Assembly (NCBI GenBank): GCA_021785655.1 | Contig: JAJYET010000005.1 | Span: 1 to 64,000, forward strand | Direction of reading: 5' to 3' | Origin: a bacterium | GTDB lineage: Bacteria; Chloroflexota; Dormibacteria; Aeolococcales; Bog-877 | DNA length: 64,000 nucleotides | In this document: positions 27,123-35,749 of the stretch, piece by piece | Layout: each line of letters starts with the position of its first letter | How positions within the stretch are numbered: position 1 is the stretch's first letter | Translations under genes and position numbers: made by a program | Notes under the pieces: generated by a model | The model's database searches: none | Told to the model about the DNA's origin: nothing | What the model saw: the letters and a program-made list of their open reading frames with translations, nothing else

Positions 27123-28340
27123 GTGACGGGCCACCGCGCCCCTTGGCGTCGCCTTCGGCTTCTCCTGCCCGCTCTGCTGGTGCTCGTGGTGGCCGCTGGC
27201 GCCCTGCAGTTCCTGCGCCCCGTTCCTCCCATCGTGCTGGTACGGGCGGCTCCCTCCACGGTGACCCTCCCCGGACGACTTGGCCCCCTTCCCTGGCCGC
27301 AGTTTGGCGAGGCGGCGGTGGCCGTGAGCGGTGTGGGGATGGTGGGCGGCCACGGCGGTGATCAGGCCGAGCCGATCGGCAGTGTGGCCAAGGTGATGAC
27401 GGCAGTCCTGGTGCTCAAGGACCATCCTCTCCAGCTGGGCGCCACCGGCCCCACCGTGACCGTGACCCCTGCGGATGTCGCCACCTATCAGCAGGACCTG
27501 GCCGGCGGCCAGTCCGTGGTCCCGGTGGCCAGTGGGGAGGTCCTCACCGAGCTGCAGCTGCTGGAGGCCATGCTCATCCCCTCCGGCAACAACATCGCCA
27601 CCCTCCTGGCGCAGTGGGACGCCGGCAGCGAGGGCGCCTTCGTCAGCGAGATGAACCGGGAGGCCCGCGCCCTGGGTCTTCCCCGCACGACCTACGCCGA
27701 CGCCAGCGGGCTCTCCCCGGAGACGGCCAGCGACGCCGCGGATCAGACCCGCCTGGCCGAGTACGCAATGGCCAACCCGGTGTTCGCCGAGATCGTGGCC
27801 ATGCCCCAGGTCACGCTCCCCGTGGCCGGGGTCACCTACAACGTGAATGCCGACGTGACCCATGGGGGCATCGTCGGGGTCAAGACCGGCTCGACCCCAC
27901 AAGCTGGGGGGTGCTTCGTGTTCGCCTACCAGACCACCGTGGGGTCGCGGTCGGTGCTGGTCGTGGGCGCGGTGCTCGGCCAGGGCGGCACAAGCGTCCT
28001 GGACAGCGCCCTCGCGGCGGGCGTGGAGCTCGCCCACGCCCTCGGGCCCCAGTTAGAGTTGGTCCCTCTTCTCAGCCCGGCGACGGTCGTGGCCCGCCTC
28101 GAGCCGGCCTGGTCGACGCCCATCCCGGTCACGCCCTCACAGTCCTACACGGCCCTCGGCTGGCCTGGCCTCAAGCTCCACCTCCGAGTGGTCCCGCTGC
28201 GGCTCGGTACCTCGCTGCGGGCGCGCCAGCGGGTCGGGGCCGTGCTGGTGCAGTCGCCCGCCGGGCGCGTCTCCCTCCCCCTCGCGGGGCCCTCCCCGGT
28301 GCACGGTCCCTCTCTCCGATGGCGGCTCACCCGACTCTGA
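27123..28340 (+). CDS. D-alanyl-D-alanine carboxypeptidase (S11, PBP5-like)
   Basis: The 405-residue protein has an N-terminal membrane anchor/signal (LLLPALLVLVVAAGALQFL) and the three penicillin-binding motifs: SVAK (nucleophile Ser, in EPIGSVAKVMTAVLVL), SGN in IPSGNNIATLL, and KTGST. It trims the terminal D-Ala from peptidoglycan stem peptides outside the membrane. The start is GTG 27123, 114 bases after the LysM-CHAP gene, probably in one operon. The C-terminal ~120 residues are beta-rich, as in PBP5. Confidence 0.9.
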   Translation: MTGHRAPWRRLRLLLPALLVLVVAAGALQFLRPVPPIVLVRAAPSTVTLPGRLGPLPWPQFGEAAVAVSGVGMVGGHGGDQAEPIGSVAKVMTAVLVLKDHPLQLGATGPTVTVTPADVATYQQDLAGGQSVVPVASGEVLTELQLLEAMLIPSGNNIATLLAQWDAGSEGAFVSEMNREARALGLPRTTYADASGLSPETASDAADQTRLAEYAMANPVFAEIVAMPQVTLPVAGVTYNVNADVTHGGIVGVKTGSTPQAGGCFVFAYQTTVGSRSVLVVGAVLGQGGTSVLDSALAAGVELAHALGPQLELVPLLSPATVVARLEPAWSTPIPVTPSQSYTALGWPGLKLHLRVVPLRLGTSLRARQRVGAVLVQSPAGRVSLPLAGPSPVHGPSLRWRLTRL

Positions 28341-28559
28341 GGCCTCGCCTCGCGGATGGGGGCCGACCCCTTCGGGGAGCTGATGGTGGGGAGGGGACGA
28401 AAGGTCGCGCGGGCGGCGCCGAGAGCGAGTTCCACGGCCGCAGCACCCTGCCGGGCCCGGGCCGCGGCCGAGCTAATCTAGGGAGGAGAACCCCAGCATC
28501 CGCCGCCGATGGCCGGCGGACGCGGCCGCGCTCCGTCGATCACTCCGAGGAGGCATCCG

Positions 28560-29036
28560 ATGGCCGAGAGCAACAAGGCGAGCAACGCCGCTGGGCGGGA
28601 GTCCGAGCCCGCGGCCCGCGGGCGGGCGAAGGCGTTCACCGAGGAGGAGCGGGCCGCCATGCGCGAGTACGCGCGGGAGCGGCGCATCAACCAGTCCAAC
28701 CCCGCGGATGGCGAGCGCGAGGTGCTGGCCAAGATCGCGGAGATGCCGGATTCCGACCGGGCGATCGCCGAACGGCTGCACGACCTGGTCAAGGCGACGG
28801 CGCCTCACCTCGTGCCTCGGACCTGGTACGGCATGCCCGCCTACGCTCAGGGTGGTGCGGTCATGCTCTTCTTCCAGAGCGCGCAGAAGTTCAAGTCCCG
28901 CTATGCGACCCTGGGCTTCAGCGACAAGGCCAAGCTGGATGAGGGCGGGATGTGGCCGACGAGCTACGCCCTGAAAGAGTTCGGCCCCGCCGAGTCGGCG
29001 CGGGTGGAGGAGCTGCTGCGCAGAGCGGTGGGCTGA
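28560..29036 (+). CDS. DUF1801 (YdhG-like) protein
   Basis: The 158-residue cytosolic protein has a charged N-terminal extension rich in Ala/Glu/Arg. The core is typical of DUF1801: [63 protein letters not shown]. Members are small iron-chaperone-like or stress proteins of unproven function. The ATG at 28560 has a GAGGAGG ribosome site at good distance, so it is preferred to the track's 28509. Confidence 0.8.
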   Translation: MAESNKASNAAGRESEPAARGRAKAFTEEERAAMREYARERRINQSNPADGEREVLAKIAEMPDSDRAIAERLHDLVKATAPHLVPRTWYGMPAYAQGGAVMLFFQSAQKFKSRYATLGFSDKAKLDEGGMWPTSYALKEFGPAESARVEELLRRAVG

Positions 29037-29068
29037 CGCGGGAAGTGGCCCGTTCGCGGGGACCGGGC

Positions 29069-29767
29069 CTAACCGGCGAAGCGGTAGCCGATCCCCGGGA
29101 CGGAGTGGATGTAGGTGGGGTGCTCGGCGCTAGGCTCGATCTTGCGTCGCAAGCGGTACACGTGGGCGTCCACGGTCCGGGTCTCGATCTCGACCTCGTA
29201 CCCCCAAACCCGGCGCAGGAGCTCGGCCCGGCTCATCACCTGGCCCGGCCGGCTGGCCAGCAGGGCGAGCAGATTGAACTCGGTGAGGGTGAGGGGAACC
29301 TCCTGATCGTCGCGGTACACCTGCCGGCGGCGCAGGTCGATGCTGAGCCCGGGAAACTCGAACCGCTCCCGAGCCTGCTCCTGGGGGGCGGCGTCCGAGC
29401 GCCGAAGGTGCGCTCCGATCCGAGCCACCAGCTCGCGCACCTCGAAGGGCTTGACCACGTAGTCGTCCGCGCCCAGCTCGAGCCCCACCACCACGTCGAT
29501 GGTGTCGCTCTTGGCGGTGAGCATGATGATCGGGACCTTGTGGCCATCGCTGCGCAGCTTGCGGCAGACATCCAGCCCGCTCATCCCCGGCAGGTTGATG
29601 TCCAGCAGTACCAGATCCGGACTGCTCTGCTGGACTAGCTCCAAGCCCTCGGTGCCGGTGGCGGCCTCCAGGACCGTGTAGTGCTGGGGCTCGCAGGCGA
29701 GCTTCACGATCTCCCGGGTCGCGGGGTCGTCCTCAACCATGAGGATGGTCTTGTTGCCGCCGCTCAT
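29069..29767 (-). CDS. OmpR/PhoB-type response regulator
   Basis: The 232-residue protein has a receiver domain with phospho-acceptor Asp in LVLLDINLPGMSGLD, acidic EDD near the start and Lys in VVKPFEVREL. A winged-helix DNA-binding domain follows (LTLTEFNLLALLASRPGQVMSRAELLRRVWGYEVEIETRTVDAHVYRLRRKIE). Its start overlaps the stop of the hybrid kinase gene by four bases (ATGA), so the two form a co-translated two-component pair. Targets unknown. Confidence 0.92.
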   Translation of the reverse strand: MSGGNKTILMVEDDPATREIVKLACEPQHYTVLEAATGTEGLELVQQSSPDLVLLDINLPGMSGLDVCRKLRSDGHKVPIIMLTAKSDTIDVVVGLELGADDYVVKPFEVRELVARIGAHLRRSDAAPQEQARERFEFPGLSIDLRRRQVYRDDQEVPLTLTEFNLLALLASRPGQVMSRAELLRRVWGYEVEIETRTVDAHVYRLRRKIEPSAEHPTYIHSVPGIGYRFAG

Positions 29768-31425
29768 GCGCCCAATGCCTCCAGGTACTCGGTTACGGTG
29801 TTGACGAAGCTCTTGACCTCGATGGGCTTGGTGATGTACCCCGAGCAGCCCGCGTCCATGGCCTCCCGCTCGTCCCCCAGCATCGCCCGGGCGCTGAGCG
29901 CCACGATCGGCGTCTGAGAGGTCCGCGGGTCCGCCTTGAGCAGGCGGGTGACGGTCAGTCCGTCGATCCCCGGGAGCTGGATGTCCATCAGGATGAGGTC
30001 ATAGGGATGGGCCTTGGCCTTCTGCAGTCCCTCCTGGCCGTCCGTGGCGGTGTCCACCTTGAACCCCTGCCCCCGGAGGACCAGGGTGGAGAGCTCGAGG
30101 CTGGACGGATTGTCCTCGATCACCAGGATACGGTTACGCAGCTGCCCGTTGGGACGCAGCCCGTGCAGGGGCAGGGTGACGGTGAAGGTCGCGCCCCGTC
30201 CCAGCTGGCTCTCCACCTTGATGGTCCCCCCGTGCAGCCCCACCATCCTCTTGACCAGGGCCAGCCCCAGCCCGGTGCCCTCGTATGGCCGGTCGGCGGA
30301 GGACTGGACCTGGAAGAACTCGCTGAAGATCTCCTCGTGGTGCTGCGGGTCGATGCCGATCCCGCTGTCCTTGACCTGGAGCACCAGCTGGCCCGCGCGC
30401 GGCTTGGTCCGGGCCCGGACCAGGGCGTATCCCCCCTCGGGGGTGAACTTGATGGCGTTGGCCAGGAGGTTGTAGAGGACCTGCTTGAACTTCCCCTTGT
30501 CGGCGCGCACCAGGGAGTCCTCGTGGTCGACCTCCACCTGGAGGGCCACCCGGGCCCGCTCCGCCAGCGGCCGCACCACGGTCAGCACTTCGCCTATGGC
30601 CGGCCCCAGCTGGAACTCCTCGTACTGCAGCTCCAGCCGGCCCGCCTCGATCTTGCTGAGGTCGAGCACGTCGTTGACCAGCCCGAGCAGATGGCGCCCG
30701 CTGGAGTGGATGTTCTCCAGGCACTCCTGCTGTTGCTGAGCGCTCATCTTTCCCGCCAGGTTGTCCTTGAGGATCTCGCTGAAGCCGAGGATGGCGTTGA
30801 GCGGGGTGCGCAGCTCGTGGCTCATGTTGGCCAGGAACTCGCTCTTGAGGCGGCTGTTCTCCTGGATCTGGGCGTTGGCCACCTCCAGCTCGTGCTTCTG
30901 CAGGGCGATCTCCTGCAGCTGGCGCTGGGCCGAGGCATGGAGGGATGCGTTGTCCAGGCTGATGGCGGCCTGGTTGGCGATCACCCGCACCAGCGCCTGC
31001 TCCAGATCGGTGAACGGCTTGACCCGTTTGCGCCCCAGGCTCAGGGCACCCATCACCCGGTTGGGGGACTCGAGCGGCATGACGAGGACGCTGCGGGGTG
31101 AGCTGGGACTGGGCAGGCTCTTGAAGCGCGGATCCTGGGTGGCGTCGTCCACCCGGACCGCCTTGCGCTCGGCCACCGCCCAGCCCACGATCCCCTCCCC
31201 GACGCCGAAGGCGGCCACGCTCCCCACCTGCTCGGTGTAGGGATAGGTGGCCATGGCGCTGAGCTGCGACTCCTCCTCGTCCAGCAGGAAAACCGTGGAG
31301 GCGTCGCACGCCACCAGTTGGGCGAGCGACCTCAGGGTGAAGTCAATGTTGACCTTGACGTCAAGGCTGGACGTGAACAGATTGCCAACCCGCTCCAGCA
31401 GGTCGACCATCGCCTTGTCGTCCAT
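29764..31425 (-). CDS. Soluble hybrid histidine kinase, GAF-HisKA-HATPase-REC
   Basis: From the ATG at 31425 the product is 553 residues. Residues ~10-165 are a GAF sensor domain (ASTVFLLDEEESQLSAMATYPY, GVGEGIVGWAVAERKAVRV). A coiled coil follows, then the phospho-acceptor FLANMSHELRTPLNAILGFSEIL, the ATPase N-box NLLANAIKFTPEGG and G-boxes DSGIGID and GTGLGLALVKRM. A C-terminal receiver has LILMDIQLPGIDG. There is no membrane segment, so it senses a cytoplasmic signal. The internal receiver suggests a phosphorelay feeding the coupled OmpR-type regulator. Confidence 0.92.
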   Translation of the reverse strand: MDDKAMVDLLERVGNLFTSSLDVKVNIDFTLRSLAQLVACDASTVFLLDEEESQLSAMATYPYTEQVGSVAAFGVGEGIVGWAVAERKAVRVDDATQDPRFKSLPSPSSPRSVLVMPLESPNRVMGALSLGRKRVKPFTDLEQALVRVIANQAAISLDNASLHASAQRQLQEIALQKHELEVANAQIQENSRLKSEFLANMSHELRTPLNAILGFSEILKDNLAGKMSAQQQQECLENIHSSGRHLLGLVNDVLDLSKIEAGRLELQYEEFQLGPAIGEVLTVVRPLAERARVALQVEVDHEDSLVRADKGKFKQVLYNLLANAIKFTPEGGYALVRARTKPRAGQLVLQVKDSGIGIDPQHHEEIFSEFFQVQSSADRPYEGTGLGLALVKRMVGLHGGTIKVESQLGRGATFTVTLPLHGLRPNGQLRNRILVIEDNPSSLELSTLVLRGQGFKVDTATDGQEGLQKAKAHPYDLILMDIQLPGIDGLTVTRLLKADPRTSQTPIVALSARAMLGDEREAMDAGCSGYITKPIEVKSFVNTVTEYLEALGA

Positions 31426-31434
31426 CCGTGGGGG

Positions 31435-31440
31435 ATTATA
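31435..31440 (-). promoter_or_regulatory. -10 box TATAAT close to the kinase start codon
   Basis: On the minus strand TATAAT is followed by nine bases and then the kinase ATG. This would place transcription start at or next to the start codon, consistent with a leaderless mRNA. No strong -35 is seen. Confidence 0.5.
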
Positions 31441-31591
31441 GGCAACGCTCGAATTCACGACCACCACCCGCGGGGTGCCCCGCCCAGGACCAGCCCCGGC
31501 TTGCCACCGCTCAACCGCCCCAGTCCCGGCCTGCTCCGACAGTTCTGACGCAGCCTTGGGCCCGCGCCGCGGGAAATCCCGGCCGAGGTGG

Positions 31592-32038
31592 TCATCCGGC
31601 CCGAGGCAACGGCCGACCGCCCACCGGCGTGCCGCTGGCTCCGTCCGGGTGGGGACCTGGCGGGAGAAGAGGCATAGCCACGCGTGACGGTACGCCTTGG
31701 GACGTCTGCCCGGCAACCCATCGCATTCCCTGGTGGGCGCGCGGGAGCAGGAGGGCCAAGAGGAAGGCCACCGCACAGAACCCGGCGACGGCACGGACGC
31801 CAGCATCGGTGGACCGGACCAGAGCCCGGCCCAGGTGTCCGCTCAGCCCCCCACCCGCCCCGAGGAAGACCCGAACCGCCACCGAAGGTGGCAGGCTGGC
31901 CTCGGCGACCACCAGAGCGAGGGTGAAGGAGAGGGCCATCCCCACGTTGCGCCGGGTGAAGAACATGCCCGAGGCCACCCCGGTCCGCCCCCGGGGCGCT
32001 GAGGAGTCCACCGCCTTGGTCAGGGCGGGAGGGGGCAC
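31592..32038 (-). pseudogene. MFS transporter C-terminal fragment
   Basis: The frame encodes RTGVASGMFFTRRNVGMALSFTLALVVAEASLPPSVAVRVFLG followed by two or three hydrophobic helices, the typical last section of a DHA2-type multidrug exporter. The N-terminal ~350 residues are missing. At its 5' end the DNA passes into the start of an EamA-family gene in another reading frame. It therefore looks like the 3' stump left after a deletion that joined two transporter genes. Confidence 0.65.
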
Positions 32039-32324
32039 CGTCGGCCAGGGTCGAGACCACCGTCATCTCGCCGATGGCCAGCGCTCGGTAGAGGGCGAAG
32101 ATCCCAACCGTGCTGCCCACGCCGCAGACCGCCTTCCATCCCAGGCTGGCAGGCGCCAGCCCGGTCCAGGGGAACAGCCAGAGCCCCAACAGGGCGGTAA
32201 CCAGGCCGAGCGGCTGGCTCAGCAGGGCCACGACGGCGGCGTGGCCCCGGCGTCCCGACACCTCCGCCAGGAAGTCCGAGGCGCCGTAGCCCACCGCCGC
32301 GGCCAGGATGAGGGCTATCCCCAT
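32039..32324 (-). pseudogene. EamA-family permease N-terminal fragment
   Basis: From the ATG at 32324 the frame reads MGIALILAAAVGYGASDFLAEVSGRRG with two to three membrane helices and the EamA end-of-repeat YRALAIGEMTVVSTLADG. Similarity then stops at about residue 95. EamA proteins are normally ~280-300 residues with ten helices. Downstream DNA belongs to an MFS gene in a different frame. It is a truncated half of a deletion chimera and should not be functional. Confidence 0.65.
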
Positions 32325-32615
32325 CGCCAAGCGTCGGCCGGCGGAGAGAGGGTGAACGGGGGCCTGCGCCCTAGGTGGCCAGCTGGACGCCGAGAGCGAC
32401 GCCTTGCGCCCCCTGGGCCGACCGCCGCACGACGCCTGCCCTCCACCGCGTCTTGCGCCGCCCCGGTTCATCCGCGCCGGTGCCAGGCCACCCCGGGCGG
32501 GAGTCACGGGCCGCAGGTGATGGGCCGATGGCGGTGGAGGTCGGTCCACCTCGTCCACAACCAGGCGGAGGGCTCGCCGGTCGCGGTCCCACCGAGGGAG
32601 GAGATTGGCGCCGCC

Positions 32616-33197
32616 TCACCCAGCCAGATAGGCCTGGAGGGTGGGCGCGATCCACGCGACAAGCCGCTCAGGATCGGCAGAGGCCAGCGGCTCGATGCAA
32701 AGCAGGTAGCGAGCCACCGCCAGGCCCACCAGCTGGCTGCCCACCAGCGTGGCGCGCAGCTCCCGCTCGGCACCCTCGAGGACGGTCCCCACCGGCTCGA
32801 CCACCGCCGCCCCGAGGAAGCTGGCCAGAAGCTCCCGCGCCCGGTCGTCGCTGACCGCGGACCGCAGCATGGCGAGGAGGGGCTCGCGGGTGGGCGGCCC
32901 CTCCCACAGCCTGAGGAACAAGCGGATGACCCGCTCTCCGGCTCGCGAGGGGTCGCCGCCGCGGAGCAGGTCGAGGATCTCGGCGGGAACCAGGGGCACC
33001 TCGAGGGCGACCGAGAAGAGGCGCTCCTTGCACTGGAAGTAGTGGGAGACCAGGGACGGGTCGACCCCGGCCGCGGCGCCAATGTCCCGGAGGGTGGTCT
33101 CGCGGTACCCGCGCTGCGCGAACAGCCTCCGGGCCACGGCGAGGATCTCCGCCTTTGTGTCCTCGCTCCCCGGCCGGCGGCCCGACCGCGGGCTCAA
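32616..33197 (-). CDS. TetR-family regulator of the ABC-2 exporter operon
   Basis: The 193-residue protein has a TetR helix-turn-helix (KAEILAVARRLFAQRGYRETTLRDIGAAAGVDPSLVSHYFQCKERLF) and a helical ligand domain. The TTG at 33197 overlaps the permease stop by four bases (TTGA), which supports this start over the longer track ORF. It is the last gene of an ATPase-permease-TetR operon. A palindrome over the operon's promoter and start codon is the likely autoregulatory operator. The ligand may be the exported compound. Confidence 0.85.
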   Translation of the reverse strand: MSPRSGRRPGSEDTKAEILAVARRLFAQRGYRETTLRDIGAAAGVDPSLVSHYFQCKERLFSVALEVPLVPAEILDLLRGGDPSRAGERVIRLFLRLWEGPPTREPLLAMLRSAVSDDRARELLASFLGAAVVEPVGTVLEGAERELRATLVGSQLVGLAVARYLLCIEPLASADPERLVAWIAPTLQAYLAG

Positions 33198-33931
33198 GGC
33201 GTGCGCCGTCGCAGGGTGAGGGCGCCAACCAGGAGGGCGAGGGGCCAGCAGAGCAGCACCACCAGGAGATCCTTGAGCAGCTCGGTGCCGAACGCCGTGG
33301 AGCTGGCGGCGCGAGTGATGCCGTCCACTGCATAGGTGAGAGGCAGCGCGTTGGCCAGCCCCTGGAGAGGTGGGATCATCGCGCTCCGGGGGACGAAGAG
33401 GCCAGAGAGGAGGGCCTGCGGAAAGACCAGGGCGGGCATGAGCTGCACGGCCTGGAACTCGGTCCGGGCGAGCGCACTGAAGCAGAGGCCCAAACCGGCC
33501 CCGAGCAAGGCGTCCAGCACCGCGAAGACGACGATCAGCAGAAGGCTCCCCCTCACCGTCACCTGGAGGGGCCCGAGTACCAACGCCAGGACCAGGCCCA
33601 CCTGTACTAGCGCGGTCGCCGCGAAGGCCAGGGCGTAGCCAAGGAGGATGTCCAGCTTGGCCACCGGGGTGGCGAGGAGACGCTCCAGGGTACCGCTGGA
33701 CCGCTCTCGGAGCATCGCCACGGAGGTGACCACGAACATGAGGACGAAGGGGAAGAGGCCGATCAGCTCTGGGGCGATGCGATCGAAGACGGTCCGGTCG
33801 TCGTTGAACATGTAGCGGAGCAGGGCCATGAGGACCAGGGGGACCAGCATCATGAGGGCCAGGGTGCGGGGGTCCCGGCGCAGCTGGCGCAGCACTCGCC
33901 ACGCGGTGGCCGCGGTGCGGCGGAGGCTCAA
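33194..33931 (-). CDS. ABC-2 type transporter permease
   Basis: The 245-residue protein has about six membrane helices in the ABC-2 pattern: a cytosolic start RRDPRTLALMMLVPLVLMALL, then FVLMFVVTSVAMLRERSSGTLERLLATPVAKLDILLGYAL, which is the family signature loop. The last segment is VVLLCWPLALLVGAL. It pairs with the adjacent ATPase to form a drug, antibiotic or lipid exporter. Four-base overlaps on both sides show a tightly coupled operon. Confidence 0.88.
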   Translation of the reverse strand: MSLRRTAATAWRVLRQLRRDPRTLALMMLVPLVLMALLRYMFNDDRTVFDRIAPELIGLFPFVLMFVVTSVAMLRERSSGTLERLLATPVAKLDILLGYALAFAATALVQVGLVLALVLGPLQVTVRGSLLLIVVFAVLDALLGAGLGLCFSALARTEFQAVQLMPALVFPQALLSGLFVPRSAMIPPLQGLANALPLTYAVDGITRAASSTAFGTELLKDLLVVLLCWPLALLVGALTLRRRTP

Positions 33932-34647
33932 CCGGGCAGCTCCAGCTGCCGGACCACCTGCAGGAAGGCCCCGTCCAGATCCGAAGCCCTTGTCCTCTGA
34001 AGCAGGGCGGCGGGGGCTTCATCGGCCACCACCCGTCCGGCGCGGAGCAGGACCAGCCGTTGGCAGCGCCGGGCCTCGTCCATCACGTGGCTCGAGACCA
34101 GCACGGTGCTGCCCTCGGCGGCCAGTCGCGCGAAGAGTGACCACAGGTCCTCACGGAGCAGGGGGTCCAGCCCCACAGTGGGCTCGTCCAGGATCAGGAG
34201 TGGGGGGCTGGCCAGGAGGGCGGTCGCCAGCGACACTCGCGAGACCTCGCCGCCAGCCAGGTTGCCCACCCGGTCCCCCGCCCGACCTTCCAGTGAGACC
34301 TCGCGGATCGCCGCGGCGACCCGGGACCCGGAGACCCCCAGGATGGAGGCGAAGTAGGCGAGATTCTCCCGCACCGTGAGGTCCCCATAGACGGCGGGCG
34401 CCTGGGTGACGTACCCGACCAAATGGCGCGCCCCCGGGGAGCCGGCTGGATGGCCGACCACCGTGACGCTGCCCGCGCTGATCCGCTGGACGCCGACCAA
34501 AGCTCGCATGAGCGTCGTCTTGCCCGCCCCACTCGGTCCCAGCAGCCCCACCAGGGTGCCGGCCGGCACGACAAGGTCCACCCCCGCCACCACGGGACGA
34601 CCCCCCCGCACCACGGTGAGACCGCGGACCTCGACCGCGTAATTCAT
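33928..34647 (-). CDS. ABC transporter ATPase, drug-exporter type
   Basis: The 239-residue protein has Walker A GPSGAGKTT, Q-loop region YVTQAPAVYGDLTV, a signature loop NLAGGEVSRVSLA (LAGGE in place of LSGGQ), Walker B LLILDEPTVGLDP, and the H-loop SSHVMDEARR. It powers export with the next permease. The ATG at 34647 lies within an operator palindrome and 10 bases after a TATAAT, so the mRNA is probably leaderless. The track's longer start at 34734 would extend across the promoter. Confidence 0.9.
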   Translation of the reverse strand: MNYAVEVRGLTVVRGGRPVVAGVDLVVPAGTLVGLLGPSGAGKTTLMRALVGVQRISAGSVTVVGHPAGSPGARHLVGYVTQAPAVYGDLTVRENLAYFASILGVSGSRVAAAIREVSLEGRAGDRVGNLAGGEVSRVSLATALLASPPLLILDEPTVGLDPLLREDLWSLFARLAAEGSTVLVSSHVMDEARRCQRLVLLRAGRVVADEAPAALLQRTRASDLDGAFLQVVRQLELPG

Positions 34648-34661
34648 CAACTGATGAATTA
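34640..34661. promoter_or_regulatory. TetR operator covering -10 box and start codon
   Basis: TAATTCATCA-AC-TGATGAATTA is a perfect 10-bp inverted repeat with a 2-bp centre. It overlaps the minus-strand -10 box and includes the ATPase ATG. A repressor bound here would block both RNA polymerase and, indirectly, initiation. The TetR gene is the third gene of the same operon. Confidence 0.85.
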
Positions 34662-34686
34662 TAACCCTCTCCCCGCCACAGGTCAA
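34658..34686 (-). promoter_or_regulatory. Promoter TTGACC-N17-TATAAT of the ABC operon
   Basis: Reading the minus strand, TTGACC is followed by 17 bases and TATAAT. Ten bases later comes the ATG of the ATPase gene. Transcription should start about four bases before the ATG, with no room for a ribosome site. Confidence 0.85.
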
Positions 34687-34809
34687 GGAAGCTTCGGGCG
34701 GTCGGCTAGTCCCGCACCACCTCCAGGGTCTCAAGGCTGGGATCGGCGGCGCAGGCGATCCGCACCCCGGAGGCGGCCGCCACCCGCAGCGGCTCCACCA
34801 GCGGCGCGG

Positions 34810-35110
34810 CTATCACCTCCCTGGGATGCAGCACCGGTTTCCCCGGGGGAAATGGGGCCACCAACTCAGCCCCGGTCCGGCCGTCCACTTCTGCAGCCGG
34901 GACAGCTCGGCCGCCACTCCGGTGATCAGGCAGCGGCACAGCCCCTCCCGGCGCAGCAGCGGGCCCTGGCGGGCCTTTTCCGGAGTCTCGTGCTCCTGCA
35001 AAAACCGCTGCTTGTACCCCGGACTCCAGCGCCGCATCCGGACCCGCTCGGGAAGCTCGGGACCCAGCTGCGCGGGGGCGTCGATTTCGACGGGGGAGGT
35101 GACCGTGAGC
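34810..35110 (-). pseudogene. IS3-type transposase OrfA remnant
   Basis: One frame reads MRRWSPGYKQRFLQEHETPEKARQGPLLRREGLCRCLITGVAAELSRL, which matches the N-terminal helix-turn-helix of IS3-group OrfA proteins (pattern RRWSPEYKxRxL...GALLRREGLYSS). Preceding residues in the same frame (LGPELPERVR) fit as well. The match decays and shifts frame near 34870; the DDE part is absent. Together with the next remnant it marks this interval as an old insertion zone. Confidence 0.6.
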
Positions 35111-35172
35111 GGTGACCTCCTTCCGCCCCTGTGAATTCCGCTCGTCAGGTTGAGCCCCTGTGTCGCACCTTG

Positions 35173-35201
35173 TTGACCCTGGGGGGTGACAGTGGTTAGA
35201 T
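35173..35201 (+). promoter_or_regulatory. Promoter TTGACC-N17-TTAGAT of a lipoprotein gene, leaderless
   Basis: TTGACC and TTAGAT are separated by 17 bases. Only six bases lie between the -10 box and the GTG at 35208, so the message should begin at or one base before the start codon. Confidence 0.75.
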
Positions 35202-35207
35202 TCTTCA

Positions 35208-35729
35208 GTGGAAACGGATTCGGAGCAACCCGAAGCTGGTGGTCGCTCCATCCGATTTTCCCACGCCGTCAGGTCGCCGCTGGCAGTCATCTTTGGAGCG
35301 GCGATCTTGCTGGCCACGCTGATGGCTGCAGGTTGTGCAGCCACCCCGGCGCCGCCAAGGGGACCGCGGATACCGCCTTTACAAACGCCGTCTCCGACGA
35401 CCATCCCGGCAGGTGACGGGGCGGTGCTCGGTGGAATCGACTTCTGCGCCGGGGTCTTCCCGAAGGCATATCCACGGTTTGTGGCCGGCACGGTGAAGGT
35501 GTTTCGCGGCAGCCTGAAGTCCGAGCCGGTGTCCCCGTCCGGAGGCGTGCAGTACGTGCTTCCTGGCGTGGCGGTGGCCCAAGCCAAGGTGGGGGTCAAT
35601 CAGGAGTTCCAGTTCATTCTTCCACCCGGCGACTACGTCTTGGACGTCGGCCCCCCTTGGAACGCAGTCGAAGTGGTCGTTCGGCCCGGCGCGACCTCCG
35701 TGAAGGACATCCCCGGCACCTGCCTGTGA
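35208..35729 (+). CDS. Putative lipoprotein with small beta-domain
   Basis: The 173-residue protein has a positively charged start, a hydrophobic segment and the lipobox MAAGC (Cys near residue 43). A Pro/Thr-rich linker follows, then a ~110-residue beta-rich domain (AGTVKVFRGSLKSEPVSPSGGVQYVLPG, FQFILPPGDYVLDVG) that resembles carboxypeptidase-regulatory/Ig-like folds. It should sit on the outer face of the membrane. No partner gene is adjacent; remnants of insertion sequences flank it on both sides. Function unknown. Confidence 0.65.
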   Translation: METDSEQPEAGGRSIRFSHAVRSPLAVIFGAAILLATLMAAGCAATPAPPRGPRIPPLQTPSPTTIPAGDGAVLGGIDFCAGVFPKAYPRFVAGTVKVFRGSLKSEPVSPSGGVQYVLPGVAVAQAKVGVNQEFQFILPPGDYVLDVGPPWNAVEVVVRPGATSVKDIPGTCL

Positions 35730-35749
35730 GCCAGGGGTCCGGTCAGAGT

